The notes below the pieces were generated by a model. The model worked only from the letters and a program-made list of their open reading frames with translations. It made no database searches and was not told the origin of the DNA. From a virus: a stretch of DNA of 24,388 nt. Position 1 is the first letter of the stretch. Each line of letters opens with the position of its first letter. Where the stretch lies: positions 1-24,388 of the IMG/VR virus record IMGVR_UViG_3300014050_000132; one strand, given 5' to 3'. This document shows positions 13,006 to 23,102 of the stretch, piece by piece. Made by a program: the position numbers and the translations under genes.

Positions 13006-16000
13006 TGGCCCGCATACTAAATCCAGTAGTAGGTGAGACTAATCCTGCCGTTTATAATGCAGCCAAGAACGCTAATCTATCTATAGACCAGCAGGTTGCT
13101 GTTGAGCAACTATCTTACACTGTTAAAAAAGCAAAACAACTTCGTGCTATGGATACAAATAAAGCCAAGCGTGAGTTTCAAGCATTAACAGAAGAGGCAC
13201 AGGTAAACATTAAGGCTCTTTATCCTAATGCAAAGTTTGTTCAGGAAGACCCAACCCTGCTTCAGCGTGGTATTGGTCTTGTTGGTAAGGCTGCTAAGGG
13301 ATTTTTTAGCCCTATTGTTGCAACATTTCAAGCAGCAGCAGAATACGGCAAGGCTCTTAATACTGGATATGTAGCAGGACGAGAGATTGCACAAGGTGCT
13401 GACCCATTCTCTAAGCAGACTTGGGACGATGCATACAATGGTCGCGATGCTTGGGATAAAGGTGCTATTCAAGCAGTGCAGGGAAAGTATGGAAAAGAAA
13501 ATACTTTTGTAGCACAAGGTTTATTATCTGGTAAAACTCCTGGCGAAATTATTGAAGCCTATGGAAAGCCAGACCCAAAGATTCTTGATGCTATTTCCTA
13601 TGCATTTGATAATGAAAAAGAGTTTGCGCAGATTATTTTTGATACTAAGGCTGCTGCTATCTCACCAGGTCGCGACTTATACCGTAGCATCTATCAGGCT
13701 AACCAAGCACGAAGTGGAAATCTAACTACACGTGTGCTTACTGGTAAGTATCAGACTGGTGTAACTGGAACAATTGATGCTTTGTATCAGATTGTTGTAG
13801 ACCCACTGACATATATAACTGGTGGAACTAGCAAGATTGCTACTAAAGGTGGCCGTATTGCAGATAACATTATGAAGGAAGCATCTAAAGGTAACTTTAA
13901 GGGTGCAATCCGTCAGACATTTGCAGACCCTAGCGTTAAATCCCTTTGGGATAATGGCGTAGGCCCAGCAATTAAGAAGTTTGCTGAAGCCAAAAAGGGT
14001 TCAATGGAGAAGTCAAACACTTATCGTGAGTTAGTTCAGAACTATCCTGGATTTAATGACTTTAAAGTTGCTACATTACTAGCACAAAAGAAAGTTTTTG
14101 ATGCAGAGACTGCACAAAACTTCTTTGGCGAGGTAGAGAATGTAAACATTCTACTTAATGGCCGTGTTGATGGTGTAACTTTTATGCGCAATGGTGTGCC
14201 AACTGCACAATCAGAGCGTCATATCAGTATGGGTATTGGCAAAGTAGTAGATGCCATTATGAATCCTAATGCTGCTAATGAAAAAACTGCAGTTGCTCTT
14301 GCTAGTGCACAGAATAAAGGCATTGATGCTGTAACAATCCTTAAGACTGCTGGTGCAGATATTGATAAGGGTGTTAACATAGCAGGCATTCAGCGCTTTG
14401 TGGACATTGATAAAGATATTAAGCGTGCACGCAGAATTGGTGAGATTGTTGGTAAGTCTGCAAGCCGTAACCCTGCTGGTACACAGATTCTTCTTGGAGA
14501 AGATGCAGTTAAGACTGCAGAAAACTTCCGACTTGTAGCACGACAGGTATTTACCCGTGATATTGCAGACTTTGTGACATTCCATTTCTTGGATTCAGAG
14601 GCTGATGAGCAGGTTATTATTATTCGTAACCTATACGCAGCGGTTATGCACCGTTATGGTCTACACGGCACAGCCGAAGGCCGTAAGATTATGGAAGAGA
14701 TTCTTAATAAGACTTTCAATAATCGTTCTGGTATGACTACTACTTCTCGAACAGAAGTACCTACAGATTTTGTAGATGATATTAGCCAGCACGTAGTGCG
14801 TATTGAGAATGATTCTCCTATCCTCAATGCCCGTGGTATTGTGCAGCCTAGTCAGGTAGCAGAAGGTATTGGTTCACTACCATACGAACAGATTCTTCAG
14901 GTTGCTGCATCTACACGCCGCAAGAACTCTATCCCCGCTATCTTTGATGGCGCTACACGTAACAAGTATGTTTCAGAGTTTGTTAATTTCTGGACAATTC
15001 TTACACTATTTCCACGTTTAGGTATTCGTTCTGCTATTGATGAGGCGTTTATGTACGCCCTTAATACTCCACTAACAGACCTACTTTCATTACGAAAGGT
15101 AAAGGATGTTCAGGAGTTTAAGAATGTAGCCACAGCACTTACTGGTTCTAAGTCATCTGTTGGACCTATTCGCCGTGGAATTAACAAGGCATTTCGTAAG
15201 GGCGGTCCAGAAGAGACACTCAGTGTTGAGGACCGTGCAATGATTGCTGGTGATATTGCAGCATCTAAAGGTATTCCAATTGAAGAAGTAACACACATGA
15301 TGATTCGTGAAGAAACAGTAAAACGAGTCTATGATGTTTTTGGTGTAGATGAATCTATTACCCGCTTCAAGTGGCTAAAGGATGCATTTGTGCATCATCC
15401 AGATGTTATTAACTCAATGGCTTCATCTGTATCTGCTCGAACATCCCTTGGTGGTAAGTTCGATAAAGAAATTATTGATGCTATCTTCACACCATCTACA
15501 CTTAATTTAGCGTTAAATGAAGTTGGAGTTAAGACTGGCCGTAAGTTCCGCCCACTATCTACAGAGGAACTACGCCGTACTAACGATAAGTATCTAACTC
15601 TTGCACACTTTGATACATGGTATCGCCAGTTTGCTGCTAACAAGTATTCACTCAAGACTGGTGAAACAGTAGACCCAGCAGCAGTATTCTTCAATAACAA
15701 TGGATTAAAAACTGCTAAAGACTTTGCCACTGCTAGAACTAATATGCTTAAGATTCTAGGCGTAGATTACGATTTTACTACTCGTCAGTTTATTGTAAAG
15801 CGACCAGCAGTAACTAAAGAGTTCCTATCACTGTTTGGCGATTCTGTGCATTTCCGCCAACGTGGTATTCCAGATGCAGAGATTGCACGTATCCACGTAG
15901 AGACTATGTTGCTTGATATGCGCAACACATTCCACGGTGGTCCTAAGTCTTTCAACCAAGACCTATTTGACTTAATGAGTCGCAAGCATGGCGACCTAGT

Positions 16001-18122
16001 TAAGTATGAAATGGAATCTGGTAAGAAGGTTGCTGGTAAATGGTCCAAGGCTGCAAGCCAAACTTCATTTGAAGACTTTGAAAAGGCTACTGTTGGCAAA
16101 CAACCAACTGGTGAGATTAACACCAGCATTGAATTTGAAGAGTTCATGGATAAGGCTGACCTAGAATCTGCATGGGGCAAGTTTGGTAATGCGATTATGG
16201 AGTCAATGGACCGTCAGGTAAATGGTCTATTCCGTCAGCCTGCAATTCTTACAACCTATAGCCGTCTTCGTGACGGATATGAAGGACTGCAGAAAGAGTT
16301 TGCAGATAAGATATACAAGCAGTTCATTGATGATGGTGTCTACAAAGACCCACTAATTGCCCGTGAAGCAGCAGATACTATGGCTGCTAAGCGCTATACA
16401 GAACTTGCTATGGATGAGGCTTCAAATACTATCCTTAAGTATGTAGATAACCCTGCAATCCGTTCTAACTTTGCACTATCTACTCGCACAGTAGCACGTT
16501 TCTATCGTGCAACAGAAGACTTCTGGAGACGCTACTACCGCTTAATGCGTGAGAAGCCATTACAGGTTATCTATCGTATGCGTCTAGCACATCAGGGATT
16601 ATCTGCTCGTGGTGAGATTTACTATGATGACCAAGGTGAACCATACGTAGTACTACCAACTGACACAATTATTAACACAGCAGTTGAGCCAGTGGTACGT
16701 AAGTTTACTGGCGGAGCATTTAAGATTCCACAGTTTAATGATGTTACTCTCAAACTACGTTTGATTAACCCATCATTCTCTCCAGATGCAGGACAACCAT
16801 CACTATCTGGCCCAGTTGCAGCGTTATCATTCCTTGGTATTAAGGGAATGCTTGGCTACATTCCAGGTAAGTTAGGTGATAAGGCTACTAACTTTGCTAA
16901 TAACTATGATTCTTGGGCGTTAGGAAACCTTGGCGATAACATGGATTTGCGCAAGGCGCTTATGCCATTGTTCTTGCAGAACCTAGAAACCATTGGTCGT
17001 GGTGCAACAGCCCGTGCAATTGATATTGATGAGATGAATCGTCAAGAAACAACTGCAGCATTTCAGGCTATTGCATATATGCAGGCATTTGGAGACCCAA
17101 AACTTCAACTACCTGCTAATCCAACAGATGCACAGAAAGCCGAGTATCTAAAGACATTTAAGATTGCAGCACACAATGTGTTAGCAGCACGTGCTTTCTT
17201 TGGAATGATTAGCCCAATTTCACCAACACTTCGTGAGAGCAAAAGTGTTCCAGACTATATTAAGTCAACTGGTATTACTAACATGCGTGCCGAGTTCTAC
17301 GACATCTTGGCTGGTATCTCAAAGACTGAAGGCGATTGGTTATCAGACCCATATGAGTTAGCAGTTGCTACATTTGTAGGTAAGAACCCACGCAAGATTA
17401 TTTATACAGTATCTCGTAATGAGAAGGCTACAAAGATAGCCATCCAAAAGACAGATAGTATGTATAAGTGGGCTTCTAATAACCAGTCATTCCTTAAGAC
17501 TTATGGTGAAGCAGCGTATATCTTTGGCCCACAAACTGGAGATTACACAGCAGATGCATACACTTGGCTAGAGGCACAAGGATTAATTAAACTACCTAGC
17601 CTTGAAACCTATCTAGATAATGTATCTATTGCTCAGGCTAAGCAGGCATACTTTGATATTGAGCGCGATGAGCGCGATGCTCTTTCTAAGACTGCTGCTC
17701 CTGAAACCCGTAAGGGACTTATTAACCAAGCAACTGCAAGACGCAATGCATTAAAGGCTGGCTATCCACTGCTACGTAAAGCCCTTGAGACTGGCGGATT
17801 TGAAGTATCAACAGAGAAAGAAATCCTTTCATCTATTGAACAAGTAATTGCAGATAAGTCAACACCAGTATCTGCTCAGGTTCGCAAGAACATGGGAACT
17901 ATTACATCCCTAATGCGTGAGTTTATTTCCTTCTCAGAAGACCCAGAGAGCAGACGCATCTGGAACTTCTCAGACTTAAAGCGTGCCAAGAAGGCACAAA
18001 TTGAACAGGTTCTAAATGACTTGATTCAATTAGACCCAGCAATCAGAGAGGCCAATAGAGCAGTGTTTGCACCAATCTTAGGTTTCTACTCTCGTGACAC
18101 ATACACAACGGAGGTCCGATAA
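13005..18122 (+). CDS. Very large virion protein (1705 aa), candidate ejection protein
   Basis: The largest gene in the window (about 21% of it). It has no signal peptide and no recognised enzyme motif. It is mostly alpha-helical and highly charged, starting with LNPVVGETNPAVYNAAKNAN and a Lys-rich helix. Around residues 660-690 lies a more hydrophobic part (FVNFWTILTLFPRLGIRSAI), and near residue 265 DPLTYITGG. Helical proteins of this size that sit next to portal and capsid genes are often injected with the DNA in short-tailed phages (compare T7 gp16 or N4 vRNAP), but no homology to these is visible. The ends are coupled by TAATG on both sides. The function is inferred from position and size. 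Confidence 0.82.
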   Translation: MARILNPVVGETNPAVYNAAKNANLSIDQQVAVEQLSYTVKKAKQLRAMDTNKAKREFQALTEEAQVNIKALYPNAKFVQEDPTLLQRGIGLVGKAAKGFFSPIVATFQAAAEYGKALNTGYVAGREIAQGADPFSKQTWDDAYNGRDAWDKGAIQAVQGKYGKENTFVAQGLLSGKTPGEIIEAYGKPDPKILDAISYAFDNEKEFAQIIFDTKAAAISPGRDLYRSIYQANQARSGNLTTRVLTGKYQTGVTGTIDALYQIVVDPLTYITGGTSKIATKGGRIADNIMKEASKGNFKGAIRQTFADPSVKSLWDNGVGPAIKKFAEAKKGSMEKSNTYRELVQNYPGFNDFKVATLLAQKKVFDAETAQNFFGEVENVNILLNGRVDGVTFMRNGVPTAQSERHISMGIGKVVDAIMNPNAANEKTAVALASAQNKGIDAVTILKTAGADIDKGVNIAGIQRFVDIDKDIKRARRIGEIVGKSASRNPAGTQILLGEDAVKTAENFRLVARQVFTRDIADFVTFHFLDSEADEQVIIIRNLYAAVMHRYGLHGTAEGRKIMEEILNKTFNNRSGMTTTSRTEVPTDFVDDISQHVVRIENDSPILNARGIVQPSQVAEGIGSLPYEQILQVAASTRRKNSIPAIFDGATRNKYVSEFVNFWTILTLFPRLGIRSAIDEAFMYALNTPLTDLLSLRKVKDVQEFKNVATALTGSKSSVGPIRRGINKAFRKGGPEETLSVEDRAMIAGDIAASKGIPIEEVTHMMIREETVKRVYDVFGVDESITRFKWLKDAFVHHPDVINSMASSVSARTSLGGKFDKEIIDAIFTPSTLNLALNEVGVKTGRKFRPLSTEELRRTNDKYLTLAHFDTWYRQFAANKYSLKTGETVDPAAVFFNNNGLKTAKDFATARTNMLKILGVDYDFTTRQFIVKRPAVTKEFLSLFGDSVHFRQRGIPDAEIARIHVETMLLDMRNTFHGGPKSFNQDLFDLMSRKHGDLVKYEMESGKKVAGKWSKAASQTSFEDFEKATVGKQPTGEINTSIEFEEFMDKADLESAWGKFGNAIMESMDRQVNGLFRQPAILTTYSRLRDGYEGLQKEFADKIYKQFIDDGVYKDPLIAREAADTMAAKRYTELAMDEASNTILKYVDNPAIRSNFALSTRTVARFYRATEDFWRRYYRLMREKPLQVIYRMRLAHQGLSARGEIYYDDQGEPYVVLPTDTIINTAVEPVVRKFTGGAFKIPQFNDVTLKLRLINPSFSPDAGQPSLSGPVAALSFLGIKGMLGYIPGKLGDKATNFANNYDSWALGNLGDNMDLRKALMPLFLQNLETIGRGATARAIDIDEMNRQETTAAFQAIAYMQAFGDPKLQLPANPTDAQKAEYLKTFKIAAHNVLAARAFFGMISPISPTLRESKSVPDYIKSTGITNMRAEFYDILAGISKTEGDWLSDPYELAVATFVGKNPRKIIYTVSRNEKATKIAIQKTDSMYKWASNNQSFLKTYGEAAYIFGPQTGDYTADAYTWLEAQGLIKLPSLETYLDNVSIAQAKQAYFDIERDERDALSKTAAPETRKGLINQATARRNALKAGYPLLRKALETGGFEVSTEKEILSSIEQVIADKSTPVSAQVRKNMGTITSLMREFISFSEDPESRRIWNFSDLKRAKKAQIEQVLNDLIQLDPAIREANRAVFAPILGFYSRDTYTTEVR

Positions 18123-19384
18123 TGGTAGACAAGTCACCAGATGAGGCACGTGCTAACGCAAATAAATCTGTTGGTAATTCAACATTAAAGGATATGACTG
18201 AGGACTTTGGCCCTACTGGTCCTTATCAAGTTGTTAAAGATGGAACGCAGTGGATTCTAAGTGGAAACGAGAATGCTGCAAAGCCAGGTCGTGTTTACCT
18301 TTACATTAACTCAAAGGGTGATTACGAAGTACTTAGTGCAGAAGAGGTTCGCTCTAGGTATATGGCTGAGGCTAAGGCTGGTAAAGGTATTGAATATCTA
18401 CGCAAGCGTCTTTATGACGCTGGCTATATGAATAAGTCAGAGTATGATACTAAAGATGTAGTTGGTTTAGCCCGTGCTCTTACTGATGCAGCAAGCAAAG
18501 TTTCAGTAGAAGCAGTTATGAACTTCCAAGATAGTGGAATCTTAATCACACAGAGTTTTGATTCCCTTCTTAATAAGTATGTTGGTGTTGGTACTGGTGG
18601 AGATAACCGTAATGGTTCAGGTCTTAATCTATCTAGCAAGACTCAGACAGACCAAGAGATTGATGATTACTTCTTCCAGATGCTGGGCCGTAGAGCAACT
18701 ACTGATGAAAAGTCTGCATACTATACTCAGGTAAATAAGGAAGAAAAGGCTGCGCTAGTTAAGCAGACTACAACTGCTGGTGGTAAGACAACCACAGTTG
18801 GCGAGTATTTAGATGCTGAAGATTACTCTCGTATCAAGGCTACAATTCTTAAACCAGCAATCAAGGGAACTGACCTAGAAGGTCTTACAAAGAACAACGG
18901 TAAAGTAGCCCAAGATGTTCAAGAGATTAAAGAGTATGCATCATCTTTTGGTATCAAGTTAGATACTAAGCAGGCTCTTGATAAGGTAATGGGAGTCTTT
19001 ACTCCTAGTGGCAAGACTGACCTAGATTCTGCCAAGAATACTATTAAGAGCATGGCTAAAGGTTTTTATGGAAACATCTCTGGTCTAATTGATGAGGGCG
19101 TTAAGCCATCTGATATTGCAAATCAATACGCTTACTTCAAAGGTAAGTTACTTGGAATTCCAGATAATTCAATTAGTATCTTTGATGAAGATATTCAATC
19201 AGCCATGTCTAATAGAGATGCAACGGGAGCACAAAAGGCTGGAGTTATGAGTATTAAAGACTACGAAAAATTACTACGTACCAGCCCTAAAACAAAAGAA
19301 CTATGGCTTAAGTCACCAGGTGCCCGCAAAGAAGCATCAGGTTATGCCCTTGAGATTCTTCGCACGTTTGGACTGATGGCATAA
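18122..19384 (+). CDS. Large virion protein, second of three, unknown
   Basis: A 420-residue protein, mostly helical and polar. A part near residues 178-195 (EIDDYFFQMLGRRATTDEKS) has the 'F..mLGR.at..E...y' pattern seen in virion proteins of many phages, where it forms a short helix hairpin. Before it lies a Gly/Asn-rich loop (VGVGTGGDNRNGSGLN), and the C-terminus ends in LEILRTFGLMA-type hydrophobic helices. TAATG junctions join it to the 1705- and 485-residue genes, so the three are expected in fixed ratio. A tape-measure role is unlikely from its size; ejection or inner-core protein is a guess. Confidence 0.78.
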   Translation: MVDKSPDEARANANKSVGNSTLKDMTEDFGPTGPYQVVKDGTQWILSGNENAAKPGRVYLYINSKGDYEVLSAEEVRSRYMAEAKAGKGIEYLRKRLYDAGYMNKSEYDTKDVVGLARALTDAASKVSVEAVMNFQDSGILITQSFDSLLNKYVGVGTGGDNRNGSGLNLSSKTQTDQEIDDYFFQMLGRRATTDEKSAYYTQVNKEEKAALVKQTTTAGGKTTTVGEYLDAEDYSRIKATILKPAIKGTDLEGLTKNNGKVAQDVQEIKEYASSFGIKLDTKQALDKVMGVFTPSGKTDLDSAKNTIKSMAKGFYGNISGLIDEGVKPSDIANQYAYFKGKLLGIPDNSISIFDEDIQSAMSNRDATGAQKAGVMSIKDYEKLLRTSPKTKELWLKSPGARKEASGYALEILRTFGLMA

Positions 19385-20841
19385 TGGCGCGACTAGATAG
19401 AGATAATGCATTTTATAATTATGTAGCACCAACACCAACTATTGACGTATCTGATGCTGCAGAAAAAGCCAGAACTAAAGCCATGTCAAAAGCAAATGCA
19501 GCATCTAGACCACAAACTTTTCTTGAGCAAGTAGAAAGTCAGATTGCAAAAACAACAGCACGTATTTCAACTTTAGAAAATACAGCAACAGAACTTGGGG
19601 CTATTAACCCAGATGTAATGACAAAATTTGAAGGTGAAAGTAACTCGGCATTTTTAAAGCGTAAGCAAGCAGCGGAAAAACTAGCACGTCAAAATGCAAT
19701 AGCAGAAAATCCGCTTCTTAATAAAGCAGTAAAGCCTACTGATGCTCCTGCTGGAAAGTACTATGCGTGGATTGGTGGAACGGATACAGGTCAATGGCAA
19801 CTCTATGACATTCCTGGTTATTCTGGAACTACATCTGTAACTTCTAGTAGTTCAACAGTAGATACTATAACTCCAACTCAAGTTACATCTCCTACAGCAA
19901 CTTTAGTTTCTACAGAAACAGATGCCTATGGTAATGTTATTGGAGTTTATTCTGACGGAACAACTAAGACTCTTATTGCTTCTGGCAATAAATATAAGTC
20001 AACAGTAGATGTAGATGCATACACATTGCTTGAGAGTACATTTAAGGACTATGGCCTAGAAGATTTAATTCCAGATATCAAGCGATTCATGGAAGAAGGA
20101 CTTGGTTCTAACCAAGCAGCGATAGAACTTAAAAAGACTACTGCTTATATTACCCGCTTCCGTGGTAATGAGATTCGCCGTCAGGCTGGACTTAACGTAG
20201 TTTCTGAAGCAGAGTATTTACAGTTGGAGAATGCATACAATGAAACGCTCCGTGCCTATGGTCTTCAAGGGTATTTTGGTACAGACCGCAAAGTATCTCA
20301 GTCTAAGATGGCTGATATTATTGGTAATGATATCTCTGCTACAGAGTTTAAAGACAGAATTGACACAGTAGTAACACGTGTAAACAATGCTGACCCTAAT
20401 GTTAAGGCTACTCTGAAGAGTTTCTATAACATTCAAGATACAGATTTAGTTGGTTACTTCCTTAACCCTAAAGAAAATCTACCTAAGTTACAGGAAAAGG
20501 TTTTATCTGCTGAGATTGGTTCTGAAGCAATTAAGCAGAACTTACTTACAGATGTATCTAGTGCTACTGCCCTTGCTCAGTTGGGTATTACTAAGGCTCA
20601 AGCCCGTGAAGGTTATCAGGGTATTGCCAATGTATTACCAACTACTACAAAACTTGGCCAGATTTATGGCGAAGAAGGAATCAACTACACACAGAAAACA
20701 GCAGAGGAAGAAGTCTTTGGACAACTTGAATCTGCCAAGCGTAAGCGATTGAAACTAGCCGAAAAAGAAGTAGGCACATTTAGTGGCGCAGCAGGCTTAG
20801 GCCGTGGCGCACTAGGTAGCGGTAAATCCAGCACATTCTAA
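19384..20841 (+). CDS. Large virion protein, third of three, unknown
   Basis: A 485-residue protein. The N-terminus is Ala-rich and charged, with a predicted coiled coil at about residues 45-75 (VESQIAKTTARISTLENTAT). Then comes a short globular part (GKYYAWIGGTDTGQWQLYDI), a Thr/Ser-rich linker (about residues 150-185), and a small beta hairpin of the YGNVIGVYSDGTTKT kind. A long helical C-terminal part follows and ends in a Gly/Ser-rich tail. The start is a TAATG overlap. The mix of coiled coil, linker and helical domain fits a structural virion protein; no family is known to me. Confidence 0.78.
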   Translation: MARLDRDNAFYNYVAPTPTIDVSDAAEKARTKAMSKANAASRPQTFLEQVESQIAKTTARISTLENTATELGAINPDVMTKFEGESNSAFLKRKQAAEKLARQNAIAENPLLNKAVKPTDAPAGKYYAWIGGTDTGQWQLYDIPGYSGTTSVTSSSSTVDTITPTQVTSPTATLVSTETDAYGNVIGVYSDGTTKTLIASGNKYKSTVDVDAYTLLESTFKDYGLEDLIPDIKRFMEEGLGSNQAAIELKKTTAYITRFRGNEIRRQAGLNVVSEAEYLQLENAYNETLRAYGLQGYFGTDRKVSQSKMADIIGNDISATEFKDRIDTVVTRVNNADPNVKATLKSFYNIQDTDLVGYFLNPKENLPKLQEKVLSAEIGSEAIKQNLLTDVSSATALAQLGITKAQAREGYQGIANVLPTTTKLGQIYGEEGINYTQKTAEEEVFGQLESAKRKRLKLAEKEVGTFSGAAGLGRGALGSGKSSTF

Positions 20842-20958
20842 ATTCCCTAGACGGACCTACCAGCCCCGTCAGGTGTAAGAGTCTGGTAGCAGAAGCCAAC
20901 CAAGTATCCCCTTATCTGGTTGTGGTCTGCGATAACTACTAATGAAGGGTGATGTTGC

Positions 20959-21432
20959 ATGAGCAACGAACAATACTGGGAAGACGACAATCTAGAGAAC
21001 GAGTTAAACCGTTCTAACTCAAATGAGGATGCGGGTATCGCTAACCTACGCAAAGCCAAGAGAGCAGATGAAAAGCGCATTAAGGAACTCGAGGAACAAC
21101 TAGCGAAGTTTTCTCGTGAATCCAATGAACGCACTGTCCGAGAAATCCTAGAATCAAAGGGAGTAAATCCAAAGGCAACCCGTCTTATCCTTAAGGATTT
21201 AGACACTATCAACGAAGACGCAGTATCTAACTGGCTCGTTGAGAATGGTGACGTAATCGGGTATACACCTGGTGAACAGAAGGTTGATACAGAAAACCTA
21301 CGTGCTTTACAGCAACAGGATTCTGCTACTCAATCGGCTGATACTCCCGCCTATTCTGAAGACCTAGAGCGAGCAATTGCTAACGCAGGTTCTGAAGAAG
21401 AGATTATGGCAATTATCAAATCACTCGCTTAA
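20959..21432 (+). CDS. Capsid scaffolding protein (probable)
   Basis: A 157-residue acidic protein directly before the capsid gene. A strong coiled coil covers about residues 28-60 (LRKAKRADEKRIKELEEQLA), followed by a small helical domain with ESKGVNPKATRLILKDLDT and AVSNWLVENGDVIG (about residues 57-95). Such an N-terminal coiled coil plus small helical domain is common in scaffolds of actinophage capsids. Scaffolds line the procapsid and leave or are cleaved before DNA entry; the Ntn hydrolase upstream is a candidate protease for this. AAGGGTG lies about eight bases before the ATG. The call rests on position and shape. Confidence 0.72.
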   Translation: MSNEQYWEDDNLENELNRSNSNEDAGIANLRKAKRADEKRIKELEEQLAKFSRESNERTVREILESKGVNPKATRLILKDLDTINEDAVSNWLVENGDVIGYTPGEQKVDTENLRALQQQDSATQSADTPAYSEDLERAIANAGSEEEIMAIIKSLA

Positions 21433-21471
21433 TTCGTAAGCGACTAAACCAGAAAGGTAGGACATAGCCAA

Positions 21472-22473
21472 ATGGCAGATGTCTTTACAACTACATCCTC
21501 TGGGTTAGGAAGCAACCTTGTAACATTAGCCTACGATAAACTTATCGAGACTAATCTTCGCGTCCTTCCAAAGTTCCGTGAAATTGCGGACAAGAAGGTG
21601 GGTTCACTAACTCATAACGGTTCTTCAATCCGTTTCCAATTCAACACAGATATCGCTGATACTACAGTGGCTGGTGCAACACTCTCAGAGACAGTTGACC
21701 CAGACTCAGTAGCACTACCAGCAACAACATACATTGATGTTGCACAACTAGAACTTGGTCGCTCAGTACTTCCAGTTAAGAAGATTAACTTGATGTCACT
21801 TGCAAACATTGACCCATGGGTTGCTAACGCAGTTGGCTTCAACATGACAAAGACACTTGATGCTGCAGTAGTTGCTAAGTTAGACGCAGGAACAAACATT
21901 GTGCGTGTATCTGGCGGAACAGGTGCAGTATCTAACGTTTATGAAGGCGTTGGAACAGTTGCTGCTAAGACAGCAATTCAGGCTGCAGACACAATTAAGT
22001 CTGCTGCTATCCGCACTGCAGTTACAAAGATGCGTTCTGCTGGAGTTCAGACAAAGGCTGCTGGAATGTTTGTTGCATACATTCACCCAGAAGTATCTAA
22101 TGACCTACGCACAGAGACAGGTAACAACGTATGGCGTACACCACACGACTACCAGAACGCTGCACCACTATTTGGTGGAGAACTAGGTTCATGGGAAGGC
22201 GTTCGCTTCATTGAGACAGCAAACGCAACTAACTCACAGGCAGGTTCAGGCGCAGGCGGTTCTCAGACACGTGTGTATCACACATACGTAACAGGTGCAC
22301 AGGCACTTGCTGAGGCAGTCTGGAAGGAACCAGGTATGGAAATTGGAGTGGTCCAGGACCGCTTCAACCGTTTCAACCCAGTCGGTTGGTACGGAGTTAT
22401 CAACTGGGCGCTATATCGCACCCCAGCATTGGTACGTATCGAGTCAGCGGCATCAGGCCGTCCAAACGCATAA
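21472..22473 (+). CDS. Major capsid protein, N4-gp56 family (HK97 fold)
   Basis: A 333-residue protein building the capsid shell. The family pattern is clear: YDKLIETNLRVLPKFREIAD, then a long extended arm with GSSIRFQFNTDI, an E-loop-like region (VAGATLSETVDPDS), LGRSVLPVKKINLMSL, and the typical C-terminal part MFVAYIHPEVSNDLRTETGN followed by GELGSWEGVRFIETANA (about residues 200-250). Length and order match the N4-gp56 family. No N-terminal propeptide is evident. AAAGGTAGGACATAGCCAA precedes the ATG. A 9 bp hairpin follows the gene, perhaps to protect its abundant mRNA. The two overlapping frames at 21899 and 22295 are shadows. Confidence 0.92.
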   Translation: MADVFTTTSSGLGSNLVTLAYDKLIETNLRVLPKFREIADKKVGSLTHNGSSIRFQFNTDIADTTVAGATLSETVDPDSVALPATTYIDVAQLELGRSVLPVKKINLMSLANIDPWVANAVGFNMTKTLDAAVVAKLDAGTNIVRVSGGTGAVSNVYEGVGTVAAKTAIQAADTIKSAAIRTAVTKMRSAGVQTKAAGMFVAYIHPEVSNDLRTETGNNVWRTPHDYQNAAPLFGGELGSWEGVRFIETANATNSQAGSGAGGSQTRVYHTYVTGAQALAEAVWKEPGMEIGVVQDRFNRFNPVGWYGVINWALYRTPALVRIESAASGRPNA

Positions 22474-22488
22474 CAATAGTTATACGGG

Positions 22489-22513
22489 TAGGCAGGGGCT
22501 TTGTCCCTGCCTA
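22489..22513 (+). repeat. Hairpin after the capsid gene
   Basis: TAGGCAGGG (22489-22497) pairs exactly with CCCTGCCTA (22505-22513) around a seven-base loop. No U-run follows, so it is more likely an mRNA-stability or partial attenuation element than a full terminator. It sets high capsid expression apart from the small genes downstream. Confidence 0.75.
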
Positions 22514-22536
22514 TCAGTAAACCTATTGGAGGAATA

Positions 22537-22791
22537 ATGGCTTACATATTTAGAACACCTACAATTCTTGAAGAGATGGATGGCGAATACCATCCACTGT
22601 TTTCTAGAATTAAGATTCAAAAAGGAATCACAGTTCTTAAGAATGGCTCTGTCTATACAGAGATACGTTATCCATCCTCTGAGGAATGGGTTGCAGCAGA
22701 TATTGCCTACCTTGGTGGCATTGACTACGAGGTAAGTGCAGCAGAGAAGGCAGACCTAGAGGCTGCTGGTTACACAGTGGAGACGGTATGA
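22537..22791 (+). CDS. Small conserved actinophage protein after the capsid gene
   Basis: An 84-residue protein started at the ATG at 22537, which has GGAGGAATA directly before it; an in-frame ATG at 22501 lies in the hairpin and is rejected. The pattern MAYIFRTPTILEEMDGEYHP, then LFSRIKIQKGITVLKNGSVY, then Tyr-Leu-Gly-Gly and a final LEAAGYTVETV is seen in many actinophage proteins of this size, mostly beta with a C-terminal helix. The role is unknown; head completion or a small virion part is plausible from position. Its stop overlaps the next start (ATGA). Confidence 0.82.
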   Translation: MAYIFRTPTILEEMDGEYHPLFSRIKIQKGITVLKNGSVYTEIRYPSSEEWVAADIAYLGGIDYEVSAAEKADLEAAGYTVETV

Positions 22792-23102
22792 GACACAGAT
22801 TAGACCATCCAGAAGATGTGGAAGGTTGTTTTGGTTGCAAGGTATTAGGTTTGCAACTAAGTCCAGGAGATGCAACATCAAGTAAGTCTATGAGTAATAA
22901 AAAATGGGACGCAGAATTGAATGCCTATCGCTCTGCTAGAGACCAAGGTATTCAACCAGAAGGTACAAGCATGGCTGCTATACAGCGTGCTGTTAAAGCC
23001 TCTGAGGTAATGGGTAAAGCATATGATGCAAATACTATGACCAGTGCTAACTATATTAACAAACAATCTGCAACAACACTTAAGGAAGCAGGAGCAATCT
23101 AA
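22788..23102 (+). CDS. Conserved actinophage protein with N-terminal His/Cys metal motif
   Basis: A 104-residue protein opening MRHRLDHPEDVEGCFGCKVL. His 3, His 7, Cys 14 and Cys 17 make a likely zinc site. After SPGDA comes a helical part with KKWDAELNAYRSARDQGIQP (about residues 43-62) and AVKASEVMGKAYDA. The head motif and the WD-EL-AYR-AR--GIQP part are shared by many actinophage proteins of unknown role near the capsid genes; this is one of the better hints for an actinobacterial host. ATGA and TAATG junctions link it to both neighbours. Confidence 0.83.
   Translation: MRHRLDHPEDVEGCFGCKVLGLQLSPGDATSSKSMSNKKWDAELNAYRSARDQGIQPEGTSMAAIQRAVKASEVMGKAYDANTMTSANYINKQSATTLKEAGAI

Noticed and set aside
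22501-22536. Upstream start codon for the 84-residue protein
   Set aside because: It lies within the hairpin arm after the capsid gene, while GGAGGAATA stands directly before the ATG at 22537.
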